In this document: one piece after another, positions 25,126-33,701 of the stretch | How the letters are laid out: every line of letters begins with the position of its first letter | Numbering within the stretch: the stretch's first letter is position 1 | Assembly: GCA_019104865.1 (NCBI GenBank) | Contig: JAHRWZ010000002.1 | Span: forward strand, 1 to 34,985 | DNA: 34,985 nt | From: Castellaniella sp. | GTDB taxonomy: Bacteria; Pseudomonadota; Gammaproteobacteria; Burkholderiales; Burkholderiaceae_B | Direction of reading: 5' to 3' | Position numbers and translations under genes: made by a program | Notes under the pieces: model-generated | What the model saw: only the letters and a program-made list of their open reading frames with translations | The model's database searches: none | Told to the model about the DNA's origin: nothing

Positions 25126-26394
25126 ATGCAAGCGTCTTCTTGCGACATCGCCATCGTCGGTGGCGGCATCATCGGCGTCAATTGCGCCTTGGCTCTCAGC
25201 GACCTCGGTCGAGACGTGGTCCTGATCGAACCTCAAGACCTGGCCGGCGGCGCCAGCAAAGGCAATGCCGGCGCGCTGGCCTTTGCCGAAATCCTGCCGC
25301 TGGCATCGCCGAAGATCATCCGCAAAGCGGTCCGCTGGCTGTTCGACCCCCTGGGGCCGCTCAGTCTGCCGCCTGCCTATCTGCCGCGCATCGCGCCCTG
25401 GCTGCTGCACCTGTGGCGATCCAGCTGGCCTGACCGCTATCAGGCCAATATCCAGGCCCAGGTCGCTCTGATGGGGCTGGCGCGCACCGAAATGCAGGCC
25501 ATGCTGGACCGCAGCGGGCTGACCGGCCACCTGCACTCCCGGGGCGTCCTGGAACTCTACGAGGGGGAAGCCCGCTATCGGGCCTCGCAGGAAACCGCCC
25601 GCTGGCGGGCGCGTTATGGCATCGAAAGCCAGCTACTGCAGGGGGCGGAACTGGCCGCCCTGCAGCCCGGCCTGGCGCCCCGCTTTACTCATGGCGTCTT
25701 CGTGTCCGACTGGCGAAACGTCGCGGATCCTTACGCGCTGGGTCAAGCGATCGGCCAGCAGGCCGTCGCCCGAGGAGTACGGCTGTTGCGCGGCTCGGTC
25801 CGATCGCTGACACCCAACGCGCCGGGGATGCGGCTGACGCTGGACGACGGCAGCCACCTGCAAGCCGGCCAGGTAGTGCTGGCCGCGGGCGCCCGATCCC
25901 ATCTCCTGGCCCGCGATCTGGGGGACCGGATTCCGCTGGAAACGGAACGCGGCTACAACACGACGCTGCCACCGGACGCCTTCGATCTGCGTCAACAGAT
26001 CACCTTCGGCGATCACGGCTTCGTGGTCTCCCCGCTGACCTGCGGCATCCGCGTGGGCGGCGCCGTCGAACTCGCCGGCCTGGACCGCGCCCCGAACTAC
26101 CGCCGCGCCCAGGTCATGCTGGACAAAGCCAAAACCTTTCTGCCGGATCTGCGCACCTCCGGGGGCACTCAATGGATGGGATTCCGGCCCAGCCTGCCGG
26201 ACTCCCTGCCGATCATCGGCCGCGCGACGCGCCAGCCGGCCGTCCTGTATGCCTTCGGCCACGGCCATCTGGGCCTGACCCAGAGCGCCGCCACGGGCCG
26301 GCTGATTCGTGATCTGGTGACCGGCCAGCAGCCGGCCATCGATTTGCATCCGTATCGCGCCCAACGTTTTTCCTTTTTCGGTTCCCGCTCATGA
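25126..26394 (+). CDS. FAD-dependent D-amino acid (D-hydroxyproline) dehydrogenase
   Basis: Membrane-associated or soluble flavoenzyme of the DadA/DAAO family, here predicted to oxidise cis-4-hydroxy-D-proline to 1-pyrroline-4-hydroxy-2-carboxylate. The N-terminus has the dinucleotide-binding [17 protein letters not shown] (GGGIIG at 12-17) and [12 protein letters not shown], typical of DadA. The C-terminus has [17 protein letters not shown] and [18 protein letters not shown], the family's FAD-contacting end. Length is 422 residues. I use the ATG at 25126, with AAGGA four bases upstream, instead of a GTG seven codons earlier. The stop overlaps the epimerase start by four bases (ATGA). Its link with the epimerase makes hydroxyproline the likely substrate; D-proline or another D-amino acid is the alternative. 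Confidence 0.88.
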   Translation: MQASSCDIAIVGGGIIGVNCALALSDLGRDVVLIEPQDLAGGASKGNAGALAFAEILPLASPKIIRKAVRWLFDPLGPLSLPPAYLPRIAPWLLHLWRSSWPDRYQANIQAQVALMGLARTEMQAMLDRSGLTGHLHSRGVLELYEGEARYRASQETARWRARYGIESQLLQGAELAALQPGLAPRFTHGVFVSDWRNVADPYALGQAIGQQAVARGVRLLRGSVRSLTPNAPGMRLTLDDGSHLQAGQVVLAAGARSHLLARDLGDRIPLETERGYNTTLPPDAFDLRQQITFGDHGFVVSPLTCGIRVGGAVELAGLDRAPNYRRAQVMLDKAKTFLPDLRTSGGTQWMGFRPSLPDSLPIIGRATRQPAVLYAFGHGHLGLTQSAATGRLIRDLVTGQQPAIDLHPYRAQRFSFFGSRS

Positions 26395-27326
26395 AACGCA
26401 TCTCGATTCTGGATTCCCATACCGGGGGCGAGCCCACGCGCCTGGTGCTGAACGGCTTCCCCGACCCGGGGCCGGGCGATATGGCTCAGCGCCGTGCCCA
26501 CCTCGCGGAACACCATGACGACTGGCGCAAGACCGTCATCCTCGAACCGCGCGGCCATGATGTGATCGTGGGGGCGCTGCTGTGCCCGCCGCAGGATCCG
26601 AAGGCCAGCGCGGGGGTGATCTTCTTCAACAACGCGGGCTACCTGGGGATGTGCGGCCACGGCACCATCGGCCTGATCGTCTCGCTGGCCTATCTGGGAC
26701 GCATCCAGCCGGGTGTGCACCGCATCGAAACCCCCGTCGGCCCGGTCGATGCAACGCTTCACCCCGATGGCAGCGTCAGCGTGCGCAATGTGCCCTCCTA
26801 CCGCCTGGAAAAAGCCGTCACGGTCCAGGTTCCAGGGATCGGCCCGGTGACGGGCGATATTGCCTGGGGTGGCAACTGGTTCTTCCTGGTGAACGCACCG
26901 GATCGCGTCCATCCAGGCGCCAGCACCGCCGCCCTGACGGAACATGCCGCCGCCATCGGCCAGGCCCTGGACGATCAGGGGATTCGCGGGCGCGATGGCG
27001 CCCTGATCGACCACGTCGAACTGTTCGGCGCGGATCCCGAGGCCGACAGCCGCAGCTTCGTGCTATGCCCGGGCAAAGCCTACGACCGTTCACCCTGTGG
27101 AACAGGAACCAGCGCCAAGGTCGCCTGCCTGGCCGCCGACGGCAAGCTGCAGCCCGGCCAGATCTGGCGCCAGGCCAGCATCATTGGCAGCCGCTTCGAA
27201 GCCAGCTACGAGACTGGCCCCGACGGCACAGTCATCCCCACGATCCGAGGGAACGCCCACATCAGCGGTGAAACCACGCTGATCCTGCAAGACGACGATC
27301 CCTTTGCCTGGGGAATCCCAGCCTGA
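26391..27326 (+). CDS. lhpA: 4-hydroxyproline 2-epimerase (proline racemase family)
   Basis: Interconverts trans-4-hydroxy-L-proline and cis-4-hydroxy-D-proline without cofactor, using two cysteines as acid and base. Both are present: Cys88 in MCGHGTIG and Cys236 in [12 protein letters not shown], which separates it from the trans-3-hydroxyproline dehydratases that carry threonine at the second site. The opening [12 protein letters not shown] and the [13 protein letters not shown] context are typical of hydroxyproline epimerases, as opposed to true proline racemases. The 311 residues are normal. It overlaps the dehydrogenase gene by four bases and is followed two bases later by the GntR gene, so all three form one operon. 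Confidence 0.92.
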   Translation: MKRISILDSHTGGEPTRLVLNGFPDPGPGDMAQRRAHLAEHHDDWRKTVILEPRGHDVIVGALLCPPQDPKASAGVIFFNNAGYLGMCGHGTIGLIVSLAYLGRIQPGVHRIETPVGPVDATLHPDGSVSVRNVPSYRLEKAVTVQVPGIGPVTGDIAWGGNWFFLVNAPDRVHPGASTAALTEHAAAIGQALDDQGIRGRDGALIDHVELFGADPEADSRSFVLCPGKAYDRSPCGTGTSAKVACLAADGKLQPGQIWRQASIIGSRFEASYETGPDGTVIPTIRGNAHISGETTLILQDDDPFAWGIPA

Positions 27327-27328
27327 TC

Positions 27329-27985
27329 ATGACCATCGCAACCACCCCCACCAAGACCCGGGCGACCGAGGCCGCCTACGATGCGATCGAACAGATGATC
27401 GCCACGCTGCGGCTCGAGCCCAATCAGCCAATCGTGGAAAGCGACCTGATCCAGATGACCGGATTGGGGCGCACTCCCATCCGCGAGGCGCTTATGCGGC
27501 TGGTCGCCAGCGGCCTGATCGAGCAGCAACCCCGCCGGGGTCTGCGGGTCAGCGAGATCCGCATCGCCGAGCATCTGATCCTGATCGACACACGCCGGGT
27601 GCTGGAGCGCCTGATCGCCACGTCATCGGCGCGCCGGGCGACACCCGACCAGCGGGCGAAACTGCTGCAATACGCGCAGGATATGCTGGCGGCGGCCAAG
27701 CGTCGCGATCTGGCGGGATACATGCAGGCCGATCAGGCACTGGACCGCATCAACCACGAGGCCTGCCGCAACCCTTATGCGGTCCAGGCGATCATCCCGA
27801 TGATCATCCAGTGCCGACGCTTCTGGTATGCCTACCAGCACGAAGGCGATCTGGAACGTGGCGCCCGATCCCACCTGATGGAGGCCGAGGGCATCCACGC
27901 CAACAACCCGGAACAGGCGGTCGCGGGGGCGGATGCGCTGATGGACTATCTGACGGAATTCACGCGGACGGTCATCGAAGCCTAA
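27329..27985 (+). CDS. GntR-family regulator (FadR/FCD type), likely hydroxyproline-responsive
   Basis: A 218-residue regulator with a winged helix-turn-helix at about 14-75 (VESDLIQMTGLGRTPIREAL, LVASGLIEQQPRRGLRV) and an all-helical FCD ligand domain. The FCD domain's metal/ligand side chains can be seen in ADQALDRINHEACRN and ARSHLMEAEGIH. It is the last gene of the dehydrogenase-epimerase operon. Its stop overlaps the stop of the opposing aldehyde dehydrogenase gene by four bases, so it sits exactly between the two halves of the pathway. By context it should sense hydroxyproline or a pathway intermediate and act at the AT-rich motifs at 24970 and 30446. Confidence 0.9.
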   Translation: MTIATTPTKTRATEAAYDAIEQMIATLRLEPNQPIVESDLIQMTGLGRTPIREALMRLVASGLIEQQPRRGLRVSEIRIAEHLILIDTRRVLERLIATSSARRATPDQRAKLLQYAQDMLAAAKRRDLAGYMQADQALDRINHEACRNPYAVQAIIPMIIQCRRFWYAYQHEGDLERGARSHLMEAEGIHANNPEQAVAGADALMDYLTEFTRTVIEA

Positions 27986-29463
27986 TTTACATACCAGATG
28001 GTCTTGATCTGCTGGTACTGATCCAGGGCTTCCAGGCCGTTGTCGCGGCCGCCGAAGCCGGACTGCTTGTAGCCACCGAACGGCGTGGTGATGTCGCCCT
28101 CCGAAAAACCGTTGATCGACACCGTGCCGGCCTGGATCGCGCGCGCTACGCGCTGCGCACGGCCGACGTCGCGAGTGTACAGGGACGCAGCCAGGCCATA
28201 CGCGCTGTCGTTGGCCAGTTCGATGGCTTCGGCTTCCGTCTCGAAGGGCGTCACCGCCAGGATGGGGCCGAAAACCTCTTCCCGGAACAACCGCGAGTCC
28301 GCCGACACCTGATCGAAGATCGTCGGTTCGACGTACCAGCCACTGCCCAGATCGGCATGGATCCGACCGCCATGCACCAGCCGGGCCCCATCGGCCGCCG
28401 CACCGTCCAGGAAGCCGCGCACCTTCTCGAAATGGGCGCGCTCGACCATGGGGCCGATCTTCACCGATTCATCCGTCGGCAAGCCGACGGTCCAGGTCGC
28501 CAGGCGCTCGCGCAAGCGTTCCAGCAGCGCGTCCTTGATGCCCGCCTGCACGATCAGGCGCGAGCCGCAACTGCAGTTCTCGCCCATGTTCCAGAAGGCC
28601 GCGGCCAGCACGTGATCGACCAAACGGTCCAGATCGGCATCGTCGAAAATGACCTGCGGGCTCTTGCCACCGCATTCCAGCACGATCTCCTTCAGATTGC
28701 TTTCGGCGGAATACTTCAGAAAATAACGCCCGACCTCGGTCGAGCCGGTGAACGACACGACGTCCACGTCCATATGGCGGCCCAGGGCCTGGCCCGTTTC
28801 CTCGCCCAGACCGGTGACCAGCTGCAGGGCGCCCGCCGGCACGCCGGCTTCGTACGCCAGCTGCGTCATGCGATAGGCGCTCAGCGAGGTCAGCTCGGCG
28901 GGCTTCACAATGACGGAATTGCCTGCGACCAGGGCCGGTGCCACTTTCCAGGCATACATCTGCGCCGGGAAGTTCCAGGGCAGCACGGCCCCGACGACCC
29001 CGATCGGTTCCTTCACGATCAGGCCCAGCGCATCCGGCCCGGTGGGGGCGATGCGGCCGAAGCACTTGTCGATCGCCTCGGCATACCAGCGGAAGGTATC
29101 CAGCGTCGCCGGCATGTCGGTGTTCAGACATTCCGTGATCGGCTTGCCGGCATCGATGCAGTCCAGCGCCGCCAGTTCTTCGGCATGCGCGGTCATCAGG
29201 TCTGTCCAGCGCAACATGACACGCTTGCGCTCGGCGGGTGACAACGCCGACCACTCGCCGGACTTGAAGGTGGCCCGTGCCGCCTTCACCGCACGATCCA
29301 CATCCGCAGCCGTGCCGGCTTCGATGGCACCGATCACGCTGTTGTCGATCGGCGTGGTGTTGTCCATCCGGGCTCCGGGTTTCGCCTGCCCGGCAATCAG
29401 GTTGCCAGCCCACAGGCTACCTGCCCGGGCCTGTTCGAAAATCTGTTCTTTGGTGTGCGGCAT
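27982..29463 (-). CDS. NAD(P)+-dependent aldehyde dehydrogenase, predicted 2-oxoglutarate semialdehyde dehydrogenase
   Basis: A 493-residue aldehyde dehydrogenase. Catalytic and binding residues are visible: PWNFP with Asn164, the FTGSTEVG turn (238-245), general base Glu263 in LECGGKSP, and the nucleophile Cys297 in NMGENCSCGS. By sequence it looks most like the PuuC/gamma-glutamyl-aminobutyraldehyde or betaine-aldehyde group. By position, 12 bases after the DapA-family deaminase gene with AAGGAG before its start, it should oxidise 2-oxoglutarate semialdehyde to 2-oxoglutarate, the last hydroxyproline step. Specificity is therefore inferred from context, and a semialdehyde from another pathway cannot be excluded. 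It converges on the GntR gene, overlapping by four bases with no terminator between them. Confidence 0.88.
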   Translation of the reverse strand: MPHTKEQIFEQARAGSLWAGNLIAGQAKPGARMDNTTPIDNSVIGAIEAGTAADVDRAVKAARATFKSGEWSALSPAERKRVMLRWTDLMTAHAEELAALDCIDAGKPITECLNTDMPATLDTFRWYAEAIDKCFGRIAPTGPDALGLIVKEPIGVVGAVLPWNFPAQMYAWKVAPALVAGNSVIVKPAELTSLSAYRMTQLAYEAGVPAGALQLVTGLGEETGQALGRHMDVDVVSFTGSTEVGRYFLKYSAESNLKEIVLECGGKSPQVIFDDADLDRLVDHVLAAAFWNMGENCSCGSRLIVQAGIKDALLERLRERLATWTVGLPTDESVKIGPMVERAHFEKVRGFLDGAAADGARLVHGGRIHADLGSGWYVEPTIFDQVSADSRLFREEVFGPILAVTPFETEAEAIELANDSAYGLAASLYTRDVGRAQRVARAIQAGTVSINGFSEGDITTPFGGYKQSGFGGRDNGLEALDQYQQIKTIWYVN

Positions 29464-29475
29464 GGGAGTCTCTCC

Positions 29476-30351
29476 TTAAACCTGATAGGCATCGAGCATC
29501 GCCAGAAATTCCTGCGCAGCCTCGTCGGACAGCGGAGCCAGCGGCAAGCGCACCGTGCCGGCTTCGACACCATGACGGCGGCAGCCCAGCTTCGCCTTCT
29601 GGTTGTAGTCGCCGGATTCCATCGCCTGGATGACTGGGTACATGCCGTTCATCAGCGAGCGCACTTCGTCCCAGCGGCCGTCGGCCGCTGCCTTGATCAT
29701 GCGGGCCTGCTCGCCCGGAAACACGTTGGCGCCCCCGCTGATCCAGCAGCGCACGCCCCAGAACAGAAAGTCGGCTGCCATGTCGTCCGAACCACTGATG
29801 ATCTGGAAATCCGGGATACGGGCCTGGATCAGGTGCAGCGCCCGATTGAAATTTCCGCTGCTTTCCTTGATACCCACGATGTTGGGGATTTTGGCCAGTT
29901 CGACGACCGTTTCCACGGCGATCTGCACGCCCACACGCTGCGGGAAGTCGTACAGGATGATGGGCAGCGGCGTGGCGGCTGCCACCGTGCGAAAGTGCGC
30001 CAGGATGCCGGCCTGTTCGGGCAGACTGTACGGCGGCGTGGCCAGCATCAGCCCGTCGTAGCCCAAGGCCTGGGCGCGATGCGCATGCTGGGTCGATTCC
30101 GGCGTGGACAGCGCGTTGATACCGGCGATTGCGATCACCCGGCCCTTGGTCGTCTCCACCACGGTGCGCAGCACCAGTTCGCGCTCTTCGCCATCCAGCG
30201 CATAGTATTCCCCCGTGGTCCCGCAGGCGACGATGCCGGCCACCCCCGCCTCGACGAAACGCTCCACCAGCTGGCGTAGCGCGTCGGCATTCACGCGACC
30301 GTCCGCCGTGAACGGAGTGACGATGGGAACCAGAACGCCTTGGATATTCAT
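29476..30351 (-). CDS. lhpC: 1-pyrroline-4-hydroxy-2-carboxylate deaminase (DapA/NAL family)
   Basis: Schiff-base lyase of the dihydrodipicolinate synthase / N-acetylneuraminate lyase superfamily (291 residues). Landmarks are VPIVTPFTADGRVN, the pyruvate-binding GTTGEYYAL (44-52), Tyr134 in ILYDFPQRVG and the Schiff-base Lys162 in VGIKESSGNF. In hydroxyproline catabolism this family removes ammonia and water-rearranges the pyrroline to 2-oxoglutarate semialdehyde. It is not the lysine-pathway DapA: the neighbours are all catabolic and the segment around the tyrosine reads YDFPQR instead of YNVPSR. First gene of the minus-strand unit, with AGGAA before its start and an AT-rich palindrome about 100 bases upstream. 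Confidence 0.85.
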   Translation of the reverse strand: MNIQGVLVPIVTPFTADGRVNADALRQLVERFVEAGVAGIVACGTTGEYYALDGEERELVLRTVVETTKGRVIAIAGINALSTPESTQHAHRAQALGYDGLMLATPPYSLPEQAGILAHFRTVAAATPLPIILYDFPQRVGVQIAVETVVELAKIPNIVGIKESSGNFNRALHLIQARIPDFQIISGSDDMAADFLFWGVRCWISGGANVFPGEQARMIKAAADGRWDEVRSLMNGMYPVIQAMESGDYNQKAKLGCRRHGVEAGTVRLPLAPLSDEAAQEFLAMLDAYQV

Positions 30352-30445
30352 ATGCTTTTCCTAACGACAAAAGGATGCCCGCAAGACGGGGCGGTAGCGG
30401 GCACATCAGCCACACCAGGATTCAGCGACCAGTCTAATATCCTTT

Positions 30446-30458
30446 AAATATATTTACA
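30446..30458 (-). promoter_or_regulatory. AT-rich palindrome upstream of the hydroxyproline deaminase gene
   Basis: TAAATATATTTA (30446-30457) is a perfect 12-base palindrome. Read on the minus strand toward the gene it starts GTAAATATAT, the decamer also found upstream of the opposing dehydrogenase operon. It lies 95-107 bases before the deaminase start. A seven-bp stem (30376-30382 with 30397-30403) follows in the leader. Confidence 0.5.
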
Positions 30459-30521
30459 ACATATCAAGAACTAACCCCCTCTTTCAGAAGGAGACGGGAT
30501 GATGAGAACAGGGAGCACGGC

Positions 30522-30530
30522 TTATCCACA
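30522..30530 (+). other. Perfect DnaA-box sequence
   Basis: TTATCCACA, the consensus DnaA-binding nonamer, lies alone in the gap between the deaminase and tautomerase genes, within a GGAGCA/TGCTCC inverted repeat (30512-30541). No cluster or AT-rich unwinding region accompanies it, so this is not an origin; it may be chance or a DnaA titration or regulation site. Confidence 0.3.
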
Positions 30531-30604
30531 ACGGCTGCTCCACTCAGGTCTTCGGGCGCGTGTGCTAGGCTCCTGATCTTTCCACGATCACCAGGAGCTA
30601 CCTC

Positions 30605-30793
30605 ATGCCCACCCTGCACATCGAACTGCTCGAAGGCCGCCCTGCCGAGAAGAAACGCGAACTAGTTCAGGCCCTGACCGAACGCACCTGCGAAGTCCTG
30701 GGTTGCCAGCCTGGCGCGGTCGACATCATCTTGACCGAGATCCGCAAGGATCACTGGGCTACCGGTGGAGTGCTCTGGTCTGAAAAAACCTGA
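30605..30793 (+). CDS. 4-oxalocrotonate tautomerase-family protein
   Basis: A 62-residue protein of the tautomerase superfamily, whose members use the N-terminal proline, exposed after removal of Met, as a catalytic base. Pro2 is present (MPTLHIELLEGRP), and Arg12 matches the second active-site residue of 4-oxalocrotonate tautomerase. The length equals that of XylH/DmpI subunits, which assemble as hexamers. AGGAG precedes the ATG. It is not in an aromatic meta-cleavage operon: the gene upstream is divergent and the one downstream convergent. Its physiological substrate is therefore unknown. Confidence 0.85.
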   Translation: MPTLHIELLEGRPAEKKRELVQALTERTCEVLGCQPGAVDIILTEIRKDHWATGGVLWSEKT

Positions 30794-30794
30794 G

Positions 30795-30823
30795 AAAACC
30801 CGGGCGGCCTTGCACCGCCCGGG
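30795..30823 (-). terminator. Terminator of the DUF4168 gene (minus strand)
   Basis: A nine-bp perfect stem (CCCGGGCGG at 30799-30807 with CCGCCCGGG at 30815-30823), seven-base loop, followed on the minus strand by TTTT. It begins two bases after the tautomerase stop, so it may also block the 3' end of that transcript, although no T-run follows on the plus strand. Confidence 0.65.
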
Positions 30824-30828
30824 ACCGC

Positions 30829-31200
30829 CTACTGCGCCACCAGACGCTCGACTTTCTTGCGCAGTTCCGGGTTCTTGCGCACCGCGTGGCTGATGCCGTT
30901 GTATTCGGCTACGCTCATCCCGCCCGCCTCGACCCGATCCACCATTTGCTGATCGGCCTCGACACGCACGGCCTGCTTGGCCTGATCTCCCTGTGCGGCC
31001 TCCAGACGCGGCTGATATTCGGCCGCCACGTTGCTGACCTGACGCACGGCGGTCGCGTACCGCTGCAGCTGTTCCTCGGTCGGCGCATCGATGGTTTCGG
31101 AGGCTGCCTGAGCCCTGGCTACACGCGTGGGGTTGATCGGCCCCGCCAGCCCCAGGGCGATGACAGAAGCGGCCATGAACGCTTTCATCGATTGATTCAT
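30829..31200 (-). CDS. Secreted DUF4168-domain protein
   Basis: A 123-residue exported protein. The first 31 residues look like a Sec signal peptide: a short basic start, the hydrophobic MAASVIALGLAGP and cleavage after ARA. The mature part is helical and charged, with TEEQLQRYATAVRQVSNVA and a closing ISHAVRKNPELRKKVERL, matching the DUF4168 family of periplasmic proteins of unknown role. GGAG lies six bases before the ATG. Its leader contains a direct repeat of TTTCATGA (31215-31222, 31229-31236). No function can be given. Confidence 0.8.
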   Translation of the reverse strand: MNQSMKAFMAASVIALGLAGPINPTRVARAQAASETIDAPTEEQLQRYATAVRQVSNVAAEYQPRLEAAQGDQAKQAVRVEADQQMVDRVEAGGMSVAEYNGISHAVRKNPELRKKVERLVAQ

Positions 31201-31353
31201 CTCTGACTCCTGGCTTTCATGAATGAAGTTTCATGATGGCGGCCGGTCCGGGGTGTTTCAAGTTTCCCAATGCTGAGTCCTGTAACGGCATACCACGCCA
31301 CCCACCCGACCCGCTACACTGAAACTCCAAGATTCTCGGATGGAGTGAAACCA

Positions 31354-32010
31354 ATGGACACGGATTTCTGGCTGCAGCGGTGGGTACAAGGACAGACCGG
31401 CTTTCATCAGAGCCGGGTGATGCCCCTGCTGCAAAAGCACTGGCCCGGACTGGACCTTCCCGCGCAGGCCCGTGTGCTGGTGCCTCTGGCGGGCAAATCC
31501 CTGGACGTGGCCTGGCTGGCCGGCCAGGGCCATGCCGTGCTGGCGGTCGAGATCTCCTCGCTGGCGGTCGAGCAGTTCTTCACCGAACACGACCTGACCC
31601 CCACCGTCCGGGACACGCCGCACGGGCGGCTGTACCACGCTGGGCGCATCGATTATCTGTGCGGCGACATCTTCGGACTGGATGCGGCCACGCTGTCGGA
31701 CTGCCAGGCCTGCTACGACCGCGCCGCCCTGATCGCCCTGACGCCCGAGCTGCGGGCGCGCTACGTGGACCACGTCTATGGGCAATTGCCCGCCGGCTGT
31801 CGGGCCTTGCTGCTGACGCTGGACTATCCCCAAGCCGAAATGGATGGCCCGCCGTTTTCAGTGCCCGACACGGAAGTGCAGGCGCGTTACGGATCGCGCT
31901 GGCAAATCGAATGCCTGGAAACCCGCGACGTACTGGCTACCGAGCCGAAATTCGCGGAACGCGGCATCACGCGCATGAATACCAACGTATATCGACTGAC
32001 TGCCCGCTGA
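31354..32010 (+). CDS. tpm: Thiopurine S-methyltransferase
   Basis: SAM-dependent methyltransferase (218 residues) of the bacterial TPMT family, known for methylating thiopurines and for making volatile selenium and tellurium compounds. Family landmarks are [17 protein letters not shown] at the start, [20 protein letters not shown] (SAM site), [20 protein letters not shown] and [18 protein letters not shown]. The start at 31354 has TGGAG nearby; upstream codons in frame do not match the family. It is a single gene with no metal-resistance neighbours. Confidence 0.95.
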   Translation: MDTDFWLQRWVQGQTGFHQSRVMPLLQKHWPGLDLPAQARVLVPLAGKSLDVAWLAGQGHAVLAVEISSLAVEQFFTEHDLTPTVRDTPHGRLYHAGRIDYLCGDIFGLDAATLSDCQACYDRAALIALTPELRARYVDHVYGQLPAGCRALLLTLDYPQAEMDGPPFSVPDTEVQARYGSRWQIECLETRDVLATEPKFAERGITRMNTNVYRLTAR

Positions 32011-32163
32011 CATCCGACCCGCACTGAACACGGGCGAACCCACGGCAATCCGGCAGGCGTCGAGGGTGGGTGGGCCCGGTGACTTGCCACACCGGCGGGT
32101 CAGGCGAATAATGGACCGGAAAAGACCACTGGCTCGCGGGGAATCCAATCTTGGGAGTTCCTC

Positions 32164-32472
32164 ATGAAAACCTCTCGCCGTACGTTCCTGATCTCCAGCG
32201 CCGGTCTGGTATCCGGCCTGACCCTGTCGCGCCACGCGACGGCTGCCGAACGCGTCGATGAAAACAGCCCGCTGGCCAAACAACTGGGGTACAAGCACGA
32301 TGCCACCCTGGTCGACAAGGCCACCCAGCCCAAATTCAAACCGGGCGAACACTGCGCCAACTGCCAGCTGTATCAGGGAAAACCGGGCGATGCCTGGGGT
32401 CCCTGTCCGATCTTCAGCGGCCAGGATGTCTCCGACAAAGGCTGGTGCAGCGCGTATACACCGAAGGGCTGA
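32164..32472 (+). CDS. hip: High-potential iron-sulfur protein (HiPIP)
   Basis: Small periplasmic electron carrier with one [4Fe-4S] cluster. The precursor is 102 residues. A Tat signal (SRRTFLISSAGLVSG, twin arginine at 5-6) ends near ATAAE. The four cluster cysteines are Cys64, Cys67, Cys81 and Cys95 in HCANCQLY, WGPCPIF and KGWCSAY, the exact HiPIP spacing. HiPIPs usually link the bc1 complex to a terminal oxidase or a photosynthetic or denitrification enzyme. No such partner is near. It is monocistronic, 98 bases before galE. Confidence 0.95.
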   Translation: MKTSRRTFLISSAGLVSGLTLSRHATAAERVDENSPLAKQLGYKHDATLVDKATQPKFKPGEHCANCQLYQGKPGDAWGPCPIFSGQDVSDKGWCSAYTPKG

Positions 32473-32570
32473 ATACACGCCCTGCACGGCACGTCCCTCC
32501 CCCCGACGGATCCACCAGATGCCGCACCAACTGTTAGCATGACGGCTTTTGAACGGACCGGCGTTTCATC

Positions 32571-33587
32571 ATGGCCTTATTGATCACGGGCGGGGCGGGC
32601 TACATCGGCTCGCATACGGTGCTGGAACTGCTGGCGGCCGGCCAGGACATGCTGGTGCTGGACAACCTGAGCAACAGTTCCCGCGAGTCGCTGTCCCGGG
32701 TCGCCGCGCTGACAGGGCGGGAGCCGGGATTCATCGAAGGAGACATCCGCGACCGAGCCTTGCTCGACCGGCTGTTTGCCGATCATGACATCACGGGCGT
32801 CGTCCATTTCGCCGGCCTGAAGGCAGTGGGCGAAAGCGTCCGCGAGCCGCTACGCTACTACGACAACAACGTCACCGGCACGATCGCCCTGTGCGAAGCC
32901 ATGGGGGCCGCCGGCGTCCACCGCCTGGTCTTCAGTTCCTCCGCCACGGTTTACGGCAACCCGGACCGCATGCCGATCGGCGAGGATTGCCCTACGGGAC
33001 AACCGACCAACCCTTACGGCCGATCCAAGCTCATGGTCGAGGAGATCCTGCGGGACACGGCAGCCACCGATCCGCGTTGGTCCATCGCGCTGCTGCGCTA
33101 CTTCAATCCGGTTGGCGCCCACGCCAGCGGCCGCATCGGCGAGGACCCGCACGGCATCCCCAACAATCTACTCCCCTACATCAGCCAGGTCGCCGTGGGC
33201 CGGCTCGAACGCGTCTCAGTCTTCGGCAACGACTACCCCACACCGGACGGCACGGGCGTGCGGGACTACATCCACGTGGTGGACCTGGCCCTGGGGCATC
33301 TGGCCGCCCTGGACTATCTGCGGCAACATGCCGGCATCCACACCTGGAACCTGGGGACCGGCACCGGCTATTCGGTCCTGGATATGATCCGGGCCTTCGA
33401 GATCGCTTGCGGCCACCCGGTTCCCTACACAATCGCACCACGACGGCCGGGCGACATCGCCGCCTGCTGGTCCGATCCAGGCAAGGCGGCAAGCGAACTG
33501 GGCTGGCGCGCACAGCGCGGATTGGCGCAGATGATGGCCGATACCTGGCGCTGGCAATCGGCCAACCCGGACGGCTACCGTTCCTGA
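32571..33587 (+). CDS. galE: UDP-glucose 4-epimerase
   Basis: Interconverts UDP-glucose and UDP-galactose (or N-acetyl forms) with bound NAD. It belongs to the extended short-chain dehydrogenase family (338 residues). The NAD motif GGAGYIG (7-13), the catalytic Ser124 in FSSSATVYG, Tyr149 and Lys153 in YGRSK, and [12 protein letters not shown] and [12 protein letters not shown] are all standard for GalE. It likely feeds lipopolysaccharide or exopolysaccharide synthesis; no other sugar gene is in the window. Confidence 0.96.
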   Translation: MALLITGGAGYIGSHTVLELLAAGQDMLVLDNLSNSSRESLSRVAALTGREPGFIEGDIRDRALLDRLFADHDITGVVHFAGLKAVGESVREPLRYYDNNVTGTIALCEAMGAAGVHRLVFSSSATVYGNPDRMPIGEDCPTGQPTNPYGRSKLMVEEILRDTAATDPRWSIALLRYFNPVGAHASGRIGEDPHGIPNNLLPYISQVAVGRLERVSVFGNDYPTPDGTGVRDYIHVVDLALGHLAALDYLRQHAGIHTWNLGTGTGYSVLDMIRAFEIACGHPVPYTIAPRRPGDIAACWSDPGKAASELGWRAQRGLAQMMADTWRWQSANPDGYRS

Positions 33588-33640
33588 TCGCGGAAAAGTA
33601 GGCTGGGTTTCGGCGCTTGCTGAGCAGATCAGAACGGGCG

Positions 33641-33681
33641 GGTTTTCCCTAACATACGGAAAACCTGAAAACTCGTTCAGG
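33641..33681. other. Two overlapping inverted repeats before the chemoreceptor gene
   Basis: GGTTTTCC (33641-33648) pairs with GGAAAACC (33658-33665), and CCTGAA (33664-33669) pairs with TTCAGG (33676-33681). The two share bases 33664-33665, so they cannot both form fully. They could be the galE 3' end, an operator, or a leader structure of the chemoreceptor mRNA; no T-run follows. Confidence 0.45.
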
Positions 33682-33701
33682 CACCCTGCACGCCACATCA
33701 C

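Noticed and set aside
27304..29241. A 645-codon open frame on the plus strand.
   Set aside because: It runs out of frame through the GntR gene and then antisense through the aldehyde dehydrogenase. The product is Arg/Pro/His-rich low-complexity sequence, as expected from the shadow of a GC-rich gene.
29476..30351. Lysine-pathway dihydrodipicolinate synthase (dapA) as the identity of this gene.
   Set aside because: Same superfamily, but it is in an operon with an aldehyde dehydrogenase and opposite a hydroxyproline epimerase, and the tyrosine segment differs from typical DapA.
30522..30530. Replication origin suggested by the DnaA box.
   Set aside because: There is one box only, with no dnaA/dnaN/gidA neighbours and no clustered sites.
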